DNA from: DASXVX01 sp036504075 | Lineage (GTDB): Bacteria; Bacillota; Sulfobacillia; Symbiobacteriales; Symbiobacteriaceae | Direction: 5' to 3' | Assembly (NCBI GenBank): GCA_036504075.1 | Contig: DASXVX010000061.1 | Span: 1-64,000 of the forward strand | DNA: 64,000 nt | Program-made: the position numbers and the translations under genes | Part shown: positions 34,532-43,751 of the stretch, piece by piece | Position numbering within the stretch: position 1 is the first letter of the stretch | Layout: every line of letters starts with the position of its first letter | The notes under the pieces: generated by a model | The model's database searches: none | What the model saw: the letters and a program-made list of their open reading frames with translations, nothing else | Told to the model about the DNA's origin: nothing

Positions 34532-35128
34532 TTGGCGACCAAAAAAGAGAAGCTCACCCCGGAGCAGGTCGAAAAGCTTGAGGAGGCAGCTAAAGCCGCC
34601 CTGGACGAAGTGATCAAGAAGCGCGTCATGGACCTGGTGATGAACGCGACCGAGGATGACCTCCAAGGCCCCGACCAGTCCGCCGAGCCGGCGAAGGGCA
34701 ACACCTTGGAGGCCACCTGCTGGGTCCACGGCCCTGCCGTCGTCCAGCTCTCCGCCCTTTCCTACACCCGCCTCAGAAAAATCGCGGAATTGGACAGACT
34801 GAAAGTCAAGGACGTTCCCAAGGTCACGGCCAAATTCATCGGCGACACCAAAGTGCTGATCATCCGGGCCGCCGCTGAAACTGACCGCACCGCATACGAG
34901 GTCCACCGGTACAAGCGTACCGCGGGCGGCTGGTTCAACCTGTTTGAGCTCCTTGGCTCCCATGGTCTTACCGTTGAATCCGGCTATCGGGAACGCTTCG
35001 ACGTCCTCTACGTGCCCAAGGGCAGCCCCCTCTGGCCCGGTCTGCTGATTGACCTGGGCGCTCCCAAGGAACGCCGGTTGGAGAAGAAGAAGAAGAAGAG
35101 CGACTCCGCAAGCACCGAAACCAAGTAG
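34532..35128 (+). CDS. Hypothetical protein
   Basis: A product of 198 residues from TTG at 34532, spaced well from AGGAAGGTG; ATG at 34511 is the alternative and would put that site inside the gene. A charged helical N-terminus (KKEKLTPEQVEKLEEAAKAA) leads to a folded middle (VHGPAVVQLSALSYTRLRK) and a basic C-terminal tail with five consecutive lysines. No signal peptide. No family recognised. It has its own promoter and a strong terminator. Confidence 0.65.
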   Translation: MATKKEKLTPEQVEKLEEAAKAALDEVIKKRVMDLVMNATEDDLQGPDQSAEPAKGNTLEATCWVHGPAVVQLSALSYTRLRKIAELDRLKVKDVPKVTAKFIGDTKVLIIRAAAETDRTAYEVHRYKRTAGGWFNLFELLGSHGLTVESGYRERFDVLYVPKGSPLWPGLLIDLGAPKERRLEKKKKKSDSASTETK

Positions 35129-35143
35129 TCTAACGCTTACATA

Positions 35144-35203
35144 CACCAACCGAAACGCCCTACACCAACCGAAACGCCCTACACCTACCGAAACGCCATA
35201 CAG
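35144..35203. repeat. 19-bp tandem repeat, about three copies
   Basis: The unit ACACCAACCGAAACGCCCT is repeated with small changes between the stop codon and the terminator hairpin of the preceding gene. Confidence 0.8.
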
Positions 35204-35208
35204 AAACC

Positions 35209-35248
35209 GAGCGCCAGCCGGGCATTCGCTCCGGCTGGCGCTCATTCT
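35209..35248 (+). terminator. Strong intrinsic terminator
   Basis: A perfect 13-bp stem (GAGCGCCAGCCGG with CCGGCTGGCGCTC) is followed by ATTCTT. Confidence 0.75.
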
Positions 35249-35868
35249 TGACCATGGCGGAACGGAGACATCCGCCGCGCCCACAGCGGCGGCTCGGGCT
35301 GCATGGGAGGAATCGGTTCGCTACAATGGAATGGCTCTGTTCGAGGAAACGGTTGCTCCTACGGCGCTGCCTGACCGCCCGCATCTACTAGGTAGATCAG
35401 CGGTTATGTCCCTATCTGCGAAATCTGCGTCATCTGCGGCTGAAAACTTCCGGAAAACGCTCTACACCGGCCCTTAACACAAGCGCTTTATTGGCCGCGA
35501 GATTACGCAGATGACGCAGATTTCCGGACATTCGTCTGGTCACCTGGCTTCCGATGAGAACGGCCACGCATCGTTTTGGCTCTGTCCATTTGCTGTCTCA
35601 ATCCGTGGAATCCGTGAATCCGTGGTCATAAAAAACGCTAATGCTTCTACGCGGACCGGTGGCCCGGGGATGGTCCAATAGTCTACAAACGGGTGCCGCC
35701 CTACCCGAGGGGAAACCGTCACTTTGGCCCCTATCCCTTAAAACAGCAGGAATCCCGCCCAGGCCGCCGAAGCACTGTGAGTTCTTGCGGCCTGTCCGCC
35801 ACGACCGCCCCCCCGGGGCATACGCACTTACAGACGGCTCCATCAAAATCAGGAGGTAGACAATACAA
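35249..35868. other. Long intergenic region with dispersed repeats
   Basis: No credible gene. It holds three copies of the dispersed intergenic repeat (about 35408-35443, 35486-35528, 35593-35633). The first two share the 18-base word AAATCTGCGTCATCTGCG in inverted orientation. Near the pduL start, GGCCGC and GCGGCC (about 35770-35797) can form a hairpin, but no known riboswitch is recognised. Confidence 0.55.
35408..35528. repeat. Inverted pair of dispersed intergenic repeats
   Basis: AAATCTGCGTCATCTGCG at about 35418-35436 is repeated in reverse complement at about 35505-35524, so the segment could fold into a long hairpin. Related words occur at 35593-35633 and 49967-50000. Confidence 0.7.
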
Positions 35869-36447
35869 ATGTCCGAGAAAAAAACCACCTTAATCAACGT
35901 CAGCGCCCGCCACGTCCATCTTAGCCAGGAACATATCGAGACCCTGTTCGGCGCCGGCTACCAGCTGACCAAGCTGAAGGACCTCATGCAGCCCGGCCAG
36001 TACGCCGCCAACGAGCAGGTCGCCGTTATCGGCCCCAAGGGGAGCTTCCCCAAGGTCCGCATCCTGGGCCCCGCCCGCCGCGACTCCCAGGTGGAAATCT
36101 CCATGACCGACGCCCGGCCACTGGGCATCGCCGGCGTCGTTCGCCAGAGCGGCAAGATCGAAGGTACTCCCGGCCTCGTGCTCGAAGGGCCCAAGGGCCG
36201 TGTGGCGCTGACCAAAGGCGTGATTGTGGCCGCCCGGCATATCCACATGACTCCGGCCGATGCCGAGGAGTATGGCGTAACCGACGGCCAGATCGTCCGG
36301 GTCAAGACTGCCGGCGCCCGGCCCCTGACGTTCGATGACGTGATTTGCCGGGTCCACCCGACCTACGCGCTCGAAATGCACATCGACACCGACGAAGCCA
36401 ACGCCGCCGGCCTCAAGGACGGCGACAGCGGCGAGATTCTCCCTTAA
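35869..36447 (+). CDS. pduL: Phosphate propanoyltransferase, PduL-type
   Basis: A protein of 192 residues with the duplicated PTAC domain. Each half carries the metal-binding His motif (SARHVHLS near residue 12 and AARHIHMT near residue 121). It exchanges CoA and phosphate between acyl-CoA and acyl-phosphate. The pdu-type microcompartment genes are absent here, so it probably serves as the general phosphotransacetylase feeding acetate kinase, as in other Bacillota lacking Pta (inference). ATG at 35869 follows AGGAGG at a longer than usual distance. A terminator follows. Confidence 0.92.
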   Translation: MSEKKTTLINVSARHVHLSQEHIETLFGAGYQLTKLKDLMQPGQYAANEQVAVIGPKGSFPKVRILGPARRDSQVEISMTDARPLGIAGVVRQSGKIEGTPGLVLEGPKGRVALTKGVIVAARHIHMTPADAEEYGVTDGQIVRVKTAGARPLTFDDVICRVHPTYALEMHIDTDEANAAGLKDGDSGEILP

Positions 36448-36471
36448 TCCGAAACCTCTAATCCTAAACCA

Positions 36472-36515
36472 CAGCGGGGCGCCGTCGCAAGACGTCGCCC
36501 CGCTGTTTCTATTTT
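36472..36515 (+). terminator. Intrinsic terminator after pduL
   Basis: CAGCGGGGCG pairs with CGCCCCGCTG around an inner CGTC/GACG stem and is followed by TTTCTATTTT. Confidence 0.8.
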
Positions 36516-36615
36516 GGCGGCGAACCTATTTAGGCATTGAATGGGTCATATACAGGAACAATTTCACTGCAGGTGGAAATGAAGAAGGTACTGATCACGA
36601 GGAGGAGGAGATGTC

Positions 36616-37338
36616 ATGTATCCGAACGACGAGCAATCTGGGGGGAAACCGGCGGTTTCACCGTGGGGGGCGTTGGTGAAGGTCATCATGGAGCCGGCCG
36701 CCACCTTTGAAGCGCTTCGGGATCGAATGCCCGTCCTGCCGGGCTATGTGCTGCAAATGGTCGTGCTGGCCGCCGTGTTAGCCGTAACCCTGCCCAACGC
36801 GCTCAACATGACCGCCGACCTGCTCTCCAAGCAGGCTGGGGTTACGCCGCAGATGATGTCCATAACGAAAACCTTCAGCATAGTTGGCGGCGTGGTCGGC
36901 AGCCTGGCCACACCGTGGGTGGCGGGCGTCGTTGTCGCCGCGTTTGCGATCTTCTTCGGCCAGTTCCAGGGCGGGGGCGTCCGCTTTAGCAGCTACCTGG
37001 GCATGATCGGCTACGCCCGGCTGCCGCTGGTGCTTTCAGCGATCGTCTCCACGCCCCTGACCATGCAGGCGAAGACGCTGCAGCAGGTCCAGAACTTCTC
37101 CATCAGCCTGGCCGTCCTGCTGCCGCCGGACGCCAACCGCTACCTGAAGGCGTTCTTCCAGACGCTCAACCCCTTCGACCTCTGGTACTACGCCCTGCTG
37201 GTCATCGGCTTTGCAGCGCTGCACCGGGTGAAGCCGGCCAGGAGTCTCTGGTTCGTCGTGAGCATCTACGGACTGAGCCTGCTTTTGGCCCTGGGCAGCG
37301 CAGCGCTGGCGGGCAAGACCCCCGGCCTGGGCATGTAA
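36616..37338 (+). CDS. Yip1-domain membrane protein
   Basis: A protein of 240 residues with five predicted membrane helices. The N-terminal segment (WGALVKVIMEPAATFEALRD) is the usual lead-in of bacterial Yip1-family proteins. Their function is not well defined; they often sit beside ABC transporter genes. The stop is 19 bp before the MacA-like gene, so it is probably the first gene of that operon. Confidence 0.8.
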   Translation: MYPNDEQSGGKPAVSPWGALVKVIMEPAATFEALRDRMPVLPGYVLQMVVLAAVLAVTLPNALNMTADLLSKQAGVTPQMMSITKTFSIVGGVVGSLATPWVAGVVVAAFAIFFGQFQGGGVRFSSYLGMIGYARLPLVLSAIVSTPLTMQAKTLQQVQNFSISLAVLLPPDANRYLKAFFQTLNPFDLWYYALLVIGFAALHRVKPARSLWFVVSIYGLSLLLALGSAALAGKTPGLGM

Positions 37339-37357
37339 CGTCGGAGGAGGCAAACCT

Positions 37358-38938
37358 GTGAAGTACAAGTGGCTGATTGCCATCGGGTTCGTCCTGGTGG
37401 TGAGCGGGCTGGTCTGGGCGAATCTGCGGAACGCCGGTGCCGCCAAAACGGCGACCGCCACCGAGGGACCCAAAGGCGCGCCCCTGGTGAAAGTCGTCAC
37501 CGTCAAGCCTCGGGACATGACGCAGACCGTCCTCGCGCCCGGCACGTTGGAAGCGACCGGCTCACGGGAAATCCGCGCGCCGTTCTCCAGCCTGCGGGTG
37601 CACGTGCTGGTCGGCATGGGCGACAAGGTGAAGGCAGGCCAGGCACTGGCCGAACTGGAAGCCGGCGACCTGCGGGTCCAGGTGGCCGGCCAGGAGGCGG
37701 CGGTGGCCCGGGCCGAATCGACCGCGGCCCAGTTGAACCAGCAGCGGGAGACGGCGCCGCGGCAGCTCTCCCAGAAGCTGGAGGCGGCCAAGGCCCAGCT
37801 GATCCAGGCCCAGGCGGGCCTGGAGTCGGCGACCCGCAGCCCCGCGTCCGCCAAGCAGCGGCTGGAGCAGGCGCAAGCCGGCCTGCTGTCCGTGCAGAAC
37901 CGGGCCGCATCGGCGGTAGACGAGGCCGGCCCTGCCCGGCTGAAACTGCAGTCGGCGGAGGCCGATTTCCGGGCCAACCCGACCAGCAATGCGGCCCGCA
38001 AGGCGTACGATGATGCCCGAGCGGCCTACGAGGCGGCCCTGCGCCGTTCTGCCGACGCGGCAAAGCAGGCCGTGGCCGACCTGTCCCAGGCCCGCCAGGC
38101 CGTCGAAGTCGCCCAGGCCGAATTCGATGCCGTCGGCGCCGACGACGCCATCGGCGTCCGGCAGGCGCGCACCACGATGGAGTCGGCTCGAATCGCCGTG
38201 GAAATTGCCACCCGTGACGCCGAGAGCGGCGGCGTGCTGATCGAGCAGGTCCGGTCGGCCGAGGCAGACCTGTCCTCCGCCCGGGTCACCCTCGAGAACA
38301 GCCGGGCCCGGCTGGCCCAGGCCGCCCTGACCGCCCCGAACGACGGCGTGGTCCTCGCCCTGGGTCTCAAGGACGGCCAGCCGGCCCAGCAGGGCCAGCT
38401 GCTCATGGAACTGGGCGGCCTGGATTCGCTCCTCGTCAAGGCCCGGGTCGACGAAGTGGATATCGGCAAAGTGCAGACCGGCCAGCCGCTCTCCGTCAAG
38501 TCCAATGCATACCCGCAGGACAAGTTCAGCGGCGCCGTCACCCGGGTGGCCGCCCAGTCCAGCGTCTTGACCCCTGGCGCCGCCTCAAGCTATGAGGTCC
38601 AGGGCGAAGTGAAGAACAGCGGCAACAAGCTGCGGAGCGGCATGAACATCCAGGCTTCGGTCGTCACCGACACCCGCACCAAAGTGATCGTCGTGGGCCT
38701 GGAATCCGTCCGGGAAGAAGGTGAAAAGGCTTCCGTCCTCGTAGCCCGGGACTTCAAGGTCGAAATCCGGGAGGTCAAGCTTGGCCTGCGGACCCAGACC
38801 CAGGTCCAGGTGGTCGAAGGACTCAAGGAAGGCGACAAGGTCATCGTCAGCCCGTTCACGTTCATCCGGTCCGCCAAGAAAGATGACGCCATCCGGGTCG
38901 ACCCCGTGGAACCCGCCGCGCAGGAGGAACCGTCATGA
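37358..38938 (+). CDS. Membrane fusion / periplasmic adaptor protein, MacA-like
   Basis: A protein of 526 residues. An N-terminal membrane anchor (about 5-22) is followed by a split biotinyl-lipoyl domain, a very long Ala/Gln/Glu-rich coiled coil (about residues 110-320) and the beta-barrel domain (LTAPNDGVVLALGLKDGQP onwards). Such adaptors work with MacB-type ABC pumps; in Gram-positive bacteria they form an extracellular tower on the permease. GTG start at 37358 behind GGAGGAGG. The stop overlaps the ATPase gene (ATGA). Confidence 0.85.
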   Translation: MKYKWLIAIGFVLVVSGLVWANLRNAGAAKTATATEGPKGAPLVKVVTVKPRDMTQTVLAPGTLEATGSREIRAPFSSLRVHVLVGMGDKVKAGQALAELEAGDLRVQVAGQEAAVARAESTAAQLNQQRETAPRQLSQKLEAAKAQLIQAQAGLESATRSPASAKQRLEQAQAGLLSVQNRAASAVDEAGPARLKLQSAEADFRANPTSNAARKAYDDARAAYEAALRRSADAAKQAVADLSQARQAVEVAQAEFDAVGADDAIGVRQARTTMESARIAVEIATRDAESGGVLIEQVRSAEADLSSARVTLENSRARLAQAALTAPNDGVVLALGLKDGQPAQQGQLLMELGGLDSLLVKARVDEVDIGKVQTGQPLSVKSNAYPQDKFSGAVTRVAAQSSVLTPGAASSYEVQGEVKNSGNKLRSGMNIQASVVTDTRTKVIVVGLESVREEGEKASVLVARDFKVEIREVKLGLRTQTQVQVVEGLKEGDKVIVSPFTFIRSAKKDDAIRVDPVEPAAQEEPS

Positions 38939-39663
38939 TCCGGCTGACCGACGTGCGCAAGGTCTACAAGCTGGGCGACACCACGGTGGAAGCGCTGCGC
39001 CGGGTCTCGCTCCACATCGGCGAGGGTGAACTGGTGGCGATCATGGGACCCAGCGGTTCCGGCAAGTCGACGCTCATGAACATTCTCGGGTGCCTGGACC
39101 GGGTGTCGGAGGGGAGTTACGAACTCGACGGCCGGCTGATCAGCGAGTACACCGAGCAGGAGTTGGCCAAGGTCCGCAACCAGCACGTGGGCTTCGTCTT
39201 CCAGACGTTCAACCTGCTGCCCCGCATGACCGCCCTCCGGAACGTGGAGCAGCCCATGCTTTACGCCGGGGTCGGGGGCCGTGATCGGCGGGCCAGGGCG
39301 GAGGACGCGCTCCGCCGGGTCGGCCTGGGCGACCGGATGCACCATCGGCCCAACGAGCTTTCCGGCGGGCAGCGCCAGCGGGTGGCCATCGCGCGGTCGC
39401 TGGTGAACCGCCCGTCGATCATCCTGGCCGACGAGCCCACCGGCAACCTGGACTCCCGTTCCGGCGAAGAGATTCTGGCGATCTTCCAGCAATTGAACGA
39501 CGAGGGTGCGACGGTGATCATCGTGACCCACGAGCCGGACGTGGCGGAGCATGTCCGCCGGGTCATCCGCCTGAAAGACGGCATGATCGTCAGCGACGCT
39601 CCGGTCGAGAACCCGGTCCGGGCCGAAGAGCGCTTACCGCAGATGGGGGGGAGCAGTGCATGA
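38935..39663 (+). CDS. ABC transporter ATPase, MacB/LolD type
   Basis: A protein of 242 residues with Walker A GPSGSGKST (about residue 39), the signature LSGGQRQRV (about 142) and Walker B ILADEPTGNLD (about 163). The GNLDSRSGEEI tail is typical of the MacB/LolD group, in which ATP hydrolysis drives mechanical work by the permease rather than direct transport. Overlaps both neighbours by 4 bp. Confidence 0.93.
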   Translation: MIRLTDVRKVYKLGDTTVEALRRVSLHIGEGELVAIMGPSGSGKSTLMNILGCLDRVSEGSYELDGRLISEYTEQELAKVRNQHVGFVFQTFNLLPRMTALRNVEQPMLYAGVGGRDRRARAEDALRRVGLGDRMHHRPNELSGGQRQRVAIARSLVNRPSIILADEPTGNLDSRSGEEILAIFQQLNDEGATVIIVTHEPDVAEHVRRVIRLKDGMIVSDAPVENPVRAEERLPQMGGSSA

Positions 39664-40859
39664 GCCTCCTCGAATCGCTCCGGGTCGCCTGGGAGGCGCT
39701 CGGCGCGAACAAGCTCCGCTCCGTGCTGACCATGTTTGGCATCATCATTGGCGTCGGTTCCGTCATCGCCATCTTTGCCATCGGTCGGGGCACAGGCCTG
39801 GCGGTGGAGGGGGAGCTGTCGGGCCTCGGCTCCGGGCAGATCATTCTCATGCCCGGCAAGCCCGGCCCCAACGTTGAGTCACAGCGAACGGAGTTCTTCA
39901 CCGAGACCGATTTGCGGAACATCGCCACGCTCCTGCCCGACGTGGAGGCGGCGGTGACGGTTTACAACATCCAGGGCGTGGTCAAGTACGAGCGGGAGTC
40001 GGTCACCACCCAGATCCAGGGCCACTACAGTGAGACCGGTGAGGCGTTCGGCATCAAGATCGGCGAGGGCCGCTGGTTCTCCAAGTTGGAAGACGAGAGC
40101 GGCGCCCGGGTGGTCGTGCTGGGCAACGGCGCCGTCAAACGGCTGATGGGTGAACAGGCGAAGCCCATCGGCAAGACCATCTCCATCAACGGGTACCCGT
40201 TTCAGGTAATCGGTGCGACGGAGAAGCCGTCGGGCATGCTGGCCAGCGCCTTCTCCGCCGACGACAACGGCTACTACGTCCCGGCGACCTGGGTGAAGCG
40301 GCAGCTAGGCAACCCGCCGATCTACCAGGCGATGGTCAAGGCGAAAAAGGGCGCCAACGCCACCCAGATCAAGGATGACGCCGTCGCCCTGGTGGAGCGC
40401 AATCACAAGGGGGCCGCGTTCTCCGGCCAGACCTTCGACCAGTTCCTGGACGTGATCACCAAAGTGCTTTCCATCGTCACCGGCGTACTGTCGGCGGTGG
40501 CCGGCATCTCGCTGGTGGTGGGCGGCGTCGGGATCATGAACATCATGCTGGTCTCCGTGACCGAACGGACCCGGGAAATCGGCATTCGGAAAGCGATCGG
40601 CGCTTCGTACCAGAACATTCTTACCCAGTTCTTGATCGAAGCGGTGATGCTCTCCCTCATCGGCGGTGCCGTGGGCGTGATTTTAGCGGCGATTCCCGTC
40701 TATTTCGTAGGCGTGTGGCTGAAAATCCCGCTGCTCCTGGACTGGCTCTCCGTCTCGCTTGCCCTGGGCTTCTCGGTCGGCGTCGGTGTGATTTTCGGCG
40801 TCTACCCGGCGTCCAAGGCGGCCCGTATGGATCCGATCGAGGCACTTCGTTATGAATAG
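39660..40859 (+). CDS. ABC transporter permease, MacB/FtsX family
   Basis: A protein of 399 residues. One N-terminal membrane helix (about 20-42) precedes a large extracytoplasmic MacB-PCD domain (about 50-265) and three C-terminal helices with GVGIMNIMLVSVTERTREIG, the family signature. With the adaptor and ATPase it makes a tripartite exporter for peptides, lipoproteins or antibiotics; the substrate is unknown. Confidence 0.92.
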   Translation: MSLLESLRVAWEALGANKLRSVLTMFGIIIGVGSVIAIFAIGRGTGLAVEGELSGLGSGQIILMPGKPGPNVESQRTEFFTETDLRNIATLLPDVEAAVTVYNIQGVVKYERESVTTQIQGHYSETGEAFGIKIGEGRWFSKLEDESGARVVVLGNGAVKRLMGEQAKPIGKTISINGYPFQVIGATEKPSGMLASAFSADDNGYYVPATWVKRQLGNPPIYQAMVKAKKGANATQIKDDAVALVERNHKGAAFSGQTFDQFLDVITKVLSIVTGVLSAVAGISLVVGGVGIMNIMLVSVTERTREIGIRKAIGASYQNILTQFLIEAVMLSLIGGAVGVILAAIPVYFVGVWLKIPLLLDWLSVSLALGFSVGVGVIFGVYPASKAARMDPIEALRYE

Positions 40860-40884
40860 AGCCGAAAAAGCGGAGGGTGCAAGC

Positions 40885-43167
40885 ATGCGGAAGATGCTCT
40901 CGCTGATGCTGGGTCTTTTGCTGGTCGCCGCACTGGTGGCCCCGGCGGCGGCTCTGCCTGCCGTTCCGGCGTCGGGCGTCGTGACCGATCAGATGGGCCG
41001 CCCGATTCCGGCGGCCGAATTGGAAGTCTATAAGCTGGGCGCCGGCCTGGTGGCAGTGCTCACGTCCGGCCAGTCCGGCGCATTCCACCTGCTGAACAGC
41101 GGCGAACCGGGTGCGCTCTGGCAGTTCCGGGTCGCCGCCAAAGGCTACCGGACGCTGGAAACCGGTTGGATGGATTTGGCCTCCCACCGCTATCAGACGC
41201 TGAAATTGGAGCCGCTGCTGGGCGACCTGCAAATTGCCCTCCAGAGCGATACCGGCAAGGCCTTGAACGGCACGGCCCAGGTCGCCGGCCCGGGCGGGCA
41301 ACTGCTGGGCACGTTTCCCGTGTCGGGCGGCACGTTCCGCCAGACGGGGCTTCTGGCAGGTAGCTACCGCGTCATCGTGACGGCGCCGGGCTACGGCCCG
41401 CAGGCCGCCACGGTGGAAGTGGCGCCGGAGCGGACGGCGAATGCCGTCTTTACGCTGAACGCCACCGGTCTGGCGCTTTCCGGCGAAGTGACGGACGCGG
41501 TCACCAGCCTCGGCGTGGCCGGGGCGACCGTGGAAGCGCTCCGGGCCGACGGCACGCTGGCCGCAGCGGGCCAGGCGGGCGCCGAAGGCCGCTTCCGGCT
41601 CCTGCTCCCCGGGGCGACGCCGGGCGCCTACCGGCTTCAGGTGACGGCCGCAGGCTACCACATGGCCGTGACCCAGCCGGCGACGCTGGCCGTCGGGCAG
41701 GAGCACGACTGGAGCGGCGACCAGGCCATCGCCTTGCAGCCGCTCGCCGGCACGGTTTACGGTTCCCTGCTGGGTCCCTACGGGGCGCCCCAGATCAAGG
41801 CCAGAGTGGTCCTCCAGTTGAAGGGCTACGGCGAAGTCGCGGAGGCGACCACGGACGATGATGCAGACTTCCAGTTCGACCGTGTCGCCGTGGGGGAAGG
41901 TGTGCTCTACCGGGTCTCTTTCCGGGACTCGAACTTCCATGTGGACAGCCCCTGGACCGAACTGAAGCCCGGCCGTAACGAAGTGCTCCTGCAGGTTCAG
42001 TCCGAGTTTGGCCTGACTTTCGGCACCGGCAAGCTCTCCGGCGTGGTGGTCACGCCCGCCGGCGCCCCGGTGGCGGGAGCGAAAGTGGAACTGACCCGGT
42101 TTGCCACGGAACTGAAATCGGTGCTGACCGGCGACGACGGTTCCTTCCTTCTAAACGACATCCCGGCCACCGCCAGGCCCGGTATGGCCGGTGCGCCATA
42201 CAGCGTGCGGATTACCAAAGATGGCTACGTCGCCAGCCGTGAGTTCACGGTGGCCGGCCAGCCTGTGGCGGACCTGACGCTGCCGTCCCAGACCCGCACT
42301 AGCCTCCGGGCCGTGCTCACCCCGGCGTCTGCCGACCTCCGGGGCCGGGTGACGGATACCGACGGCCGCCCCGCGACCGGCGCCAAAGTTCAGGTCCAGG
42401 CCGATGGCGGCACCGCCACCGACGTCTGGGCCACCGTGACGGACGGAACTGGCTGGTACGACCTGAAGGATGTGCCCATCCGGCCGGCCGGGCGGTACCT
42501 CCTGCGGGTGGAAACCCCGAATTACCTGACGCCCGGCGCCCGGGACATTACAGCAAACGTGGCCGGCGGCACTTCGCTGCCCACGGCCCGCCTCACCCCC
42601 CGGACCGCCACGTTCACCGGCCAGGTGGCCGGTCCGGACGGCGTCCCGCTTACCGGCGTCAAGGTGAGTCTGCGGGACCCGAACGGCAAGCTGGCTGCCG
42701 AGGCGACGACGGACCTTGCCGGCCTGTACCGCCTGAACGGCGTTCTGGCGCCCGGGGCGGGCCTGCTCACACTGACCGCCGCCAAGGCAGGCTGGACGAC
42801 CGCCCTCGCCGAAATTGCGGCCTCGCCCGCCCCGGGCACGACCCTGAACCGTGACCTGGTAATTCTGCCGAACACGGGCGCCTTGGAAGGCCGGGTACTT
42901 GACGAGAGCAATCAGTGGCGGCAGGGCGTCCAGGTGGATCTCCTGGAAGAAAGCGTGGGCGTCGTCGCTACCGCCGTCACCGACATCCAGGGTCACTACG
43001 GGTTTGCGAATGTCACCCTCGACGGCGCCGGCTGGTTCTGGCTCCGGGTCCGCACCACGGACGGCGTCTTCGCCGGCTCCCTGAGCCACCAGACGGAACT
43101 GGTGCCCCTGCTCCGGCTGGCCCCCGGCGAGACCACCGTGACCGATTTGCTGATCAGACGGCCGTAG
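40885..43167 (+). CDS. Exported multi-repeat carboxypeptidase-regulatory-like (beta-sandwich) protein
   Basis: A protein of 760 residues. A signal peptide (MRKMLSLMLG, cleavage near PAAALPA) is followed by about seven CarboxypepD_reg-like units, each opening with a variant of SGVVTDQMGRPIPAAELEVY (for example RGRVTDTDGRPATGAKVQV). These beta-sandwich modules bind surfaces or stiffen extracellular proteins. No sortase motif or membrane anchor is seen at the C-terminus. ATG at 40885 follows CGGAGGG and is preferred over the ATG at 40852. Last gene of the MacAB-like operon; it may be the cargo or a partner (inference). Confidence 0.82.
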   Translation: MRKMLSLMLGLLLVAALVAPAAALPAVPASGVVTDQMGRPIPAAELEVYKLGAGLVAVLTSGQSGAFHLLNSGEPGALWQFRVAAKGYRTLETGWMDLASHRYQTLKLEPLLGDLQIALQSDTGKALNGTAQVAGPGGQLLGTFPVSGGTFRQTGLLAGSYRVIVTAPGYGPQAATVEVAPERTANAVFTLNATGLALSGEVTDAVTSLGVAGATVEALRADGTLAAAGQAGAEGRFRLLLPGATPGAYRLQVTAAGYHMAVTQPATLAVGQEHDWSGDQAIALQPLAGTVYGSLLGPYGAPQIKARVVLQLKGYGEVAEATTDDDADFQFDRVAVGEGVLYRVSFRDSNFHVDSPWTELKPGRNEVLLQVQSEFGLTFGTGKLSGVVVTPAGAPVAGAKVELTRFATELKSVLTGDDGSFLLNDIPATARPGMAGAPYSVRITKDGYVASREFTVAGQPVADLTLPSQTRTSLRAVLTPASADLRGRVTDTDGRPATGAKVQVQADGGTATDVWATVTDGTGWYDLKDVPIRPAGRYLLRVETPNYLTPGARDITANVAGGTSLPTARLTPRTATFTGQVAGPDGVPLTGVKVSLRDPNGKLAAEATTDLAGLYRLNGVLAPGAGLLTLTAAKAGWTTALAEIAASPAPGTTLNRDLVILPNTGALEGRVLDESNQWRQGVQVDLLEESVGVVATAVTDIQGHYGFANVTLDGAGWFWLRVRTTDGVFAGSLSHQTELVPLLRLAPGETTVTDLLIRRP

Positions 43168-43188
43168 CGCCGGCCAGGTTTACACAGC

Positions 43189-43219
43189 AACGCCCCCGAG
43201 GTACTCTCGGGGGCGTTTG
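43189..43219 (+). terminator. Intrinsic terminator of the MacAB-like operon
   Basis: A perfect stem (AACGCCCCCGAG with CTCGGGGGCGTT) with a 5-base loop, ending in TTTG. Confidence 0.8.
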
Positions 43220-43225
43220 TCATGT

Positions 43226-43726
43226 TCAGGACCGCCGGCCACCCAGCCGGGTCGCCAGGGTAATGGCCTCGGCAATGGCCTGCTCGCCTCCCCGGCCCAC
43301 CTGCAAGGTGAGCTGAAGGTGCGGGCGCTCTGCTCGGATCACGGCGCCCGTCAGCCCCTGGATACCAAGGCTGCCGGGAGCGGGCTGGCCCGGCTCTGCC
43401 GGCGCCCGGACAAAATCCACCTGAATCATCACCTGGTCCTTGCGACCCCGGAGCCGGTTCCAGAGCTGCGCCAGGGGGAAATCCCGAGGTTCCAGGAGGC
43501 AGAGCAGGCGGAAGGCGGCGAACGGGTGAGCCGGTTCGCCCACGTCCACCTGGAACGCCGACCGGCCGAACCATTTCACGGTTGTGCGCGTCCCCGCCTG
43601 CCGGATCGCCTCCCGGATCACCCCCAGCAATTGCTGCGACCGGGCTCGGTTCAGATACAGGCCGGCCATATACCACGCAAACAGCAGCAGCGCCACTCCA
43701 AACGCAAAGTATTGCACCGTGAACAT
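43226..43726 (-). CDS. Hypothetical membrane-anchored protein
   Basis: A protein of 166 residues. One N-terminal membrane helix (about 4-22, FTVQYFAFGVALLLFAWY) precedes a cytoplasmic-type domain (WFGRSAFQVDVGEP, RDFPLAQLWNRLRGRKDQV). ATG at 43726 follows GGAGG; a longer start at 43786 is less likely. No family recognised. It is 25 bp downstream of the small CstA-associated protein gene on the same strand, so the two are probably co-transcribed. Confidence 0.65.
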   Translation of the reverse strand: MFTVQYFAFGVALLLFAWYMAGLYLNRARSQQLLGVIREAIRQAGTRTTVKWFGRSAFQVDVGEPAHPFAAFRLLCLLEPRDFPLAQLWNRLRGRKDQVMIQVDFVRAPAEPGQPAPGSLGIQGLTGAVIRAERPHLQLTLQVGRGGEQAIAEAITLATRLGGRRS

Positions 43727-43751
43727 GGTGGACGCCTCCGGCTTCAAGGAA

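Noticed and set aside
35640..35868. Riboswitch upstream of pduL
   Set aside because: A few hairpins can be drawn but none of the conserved cores I know (cobalamin, SAM, glycine, THF and others) is present.
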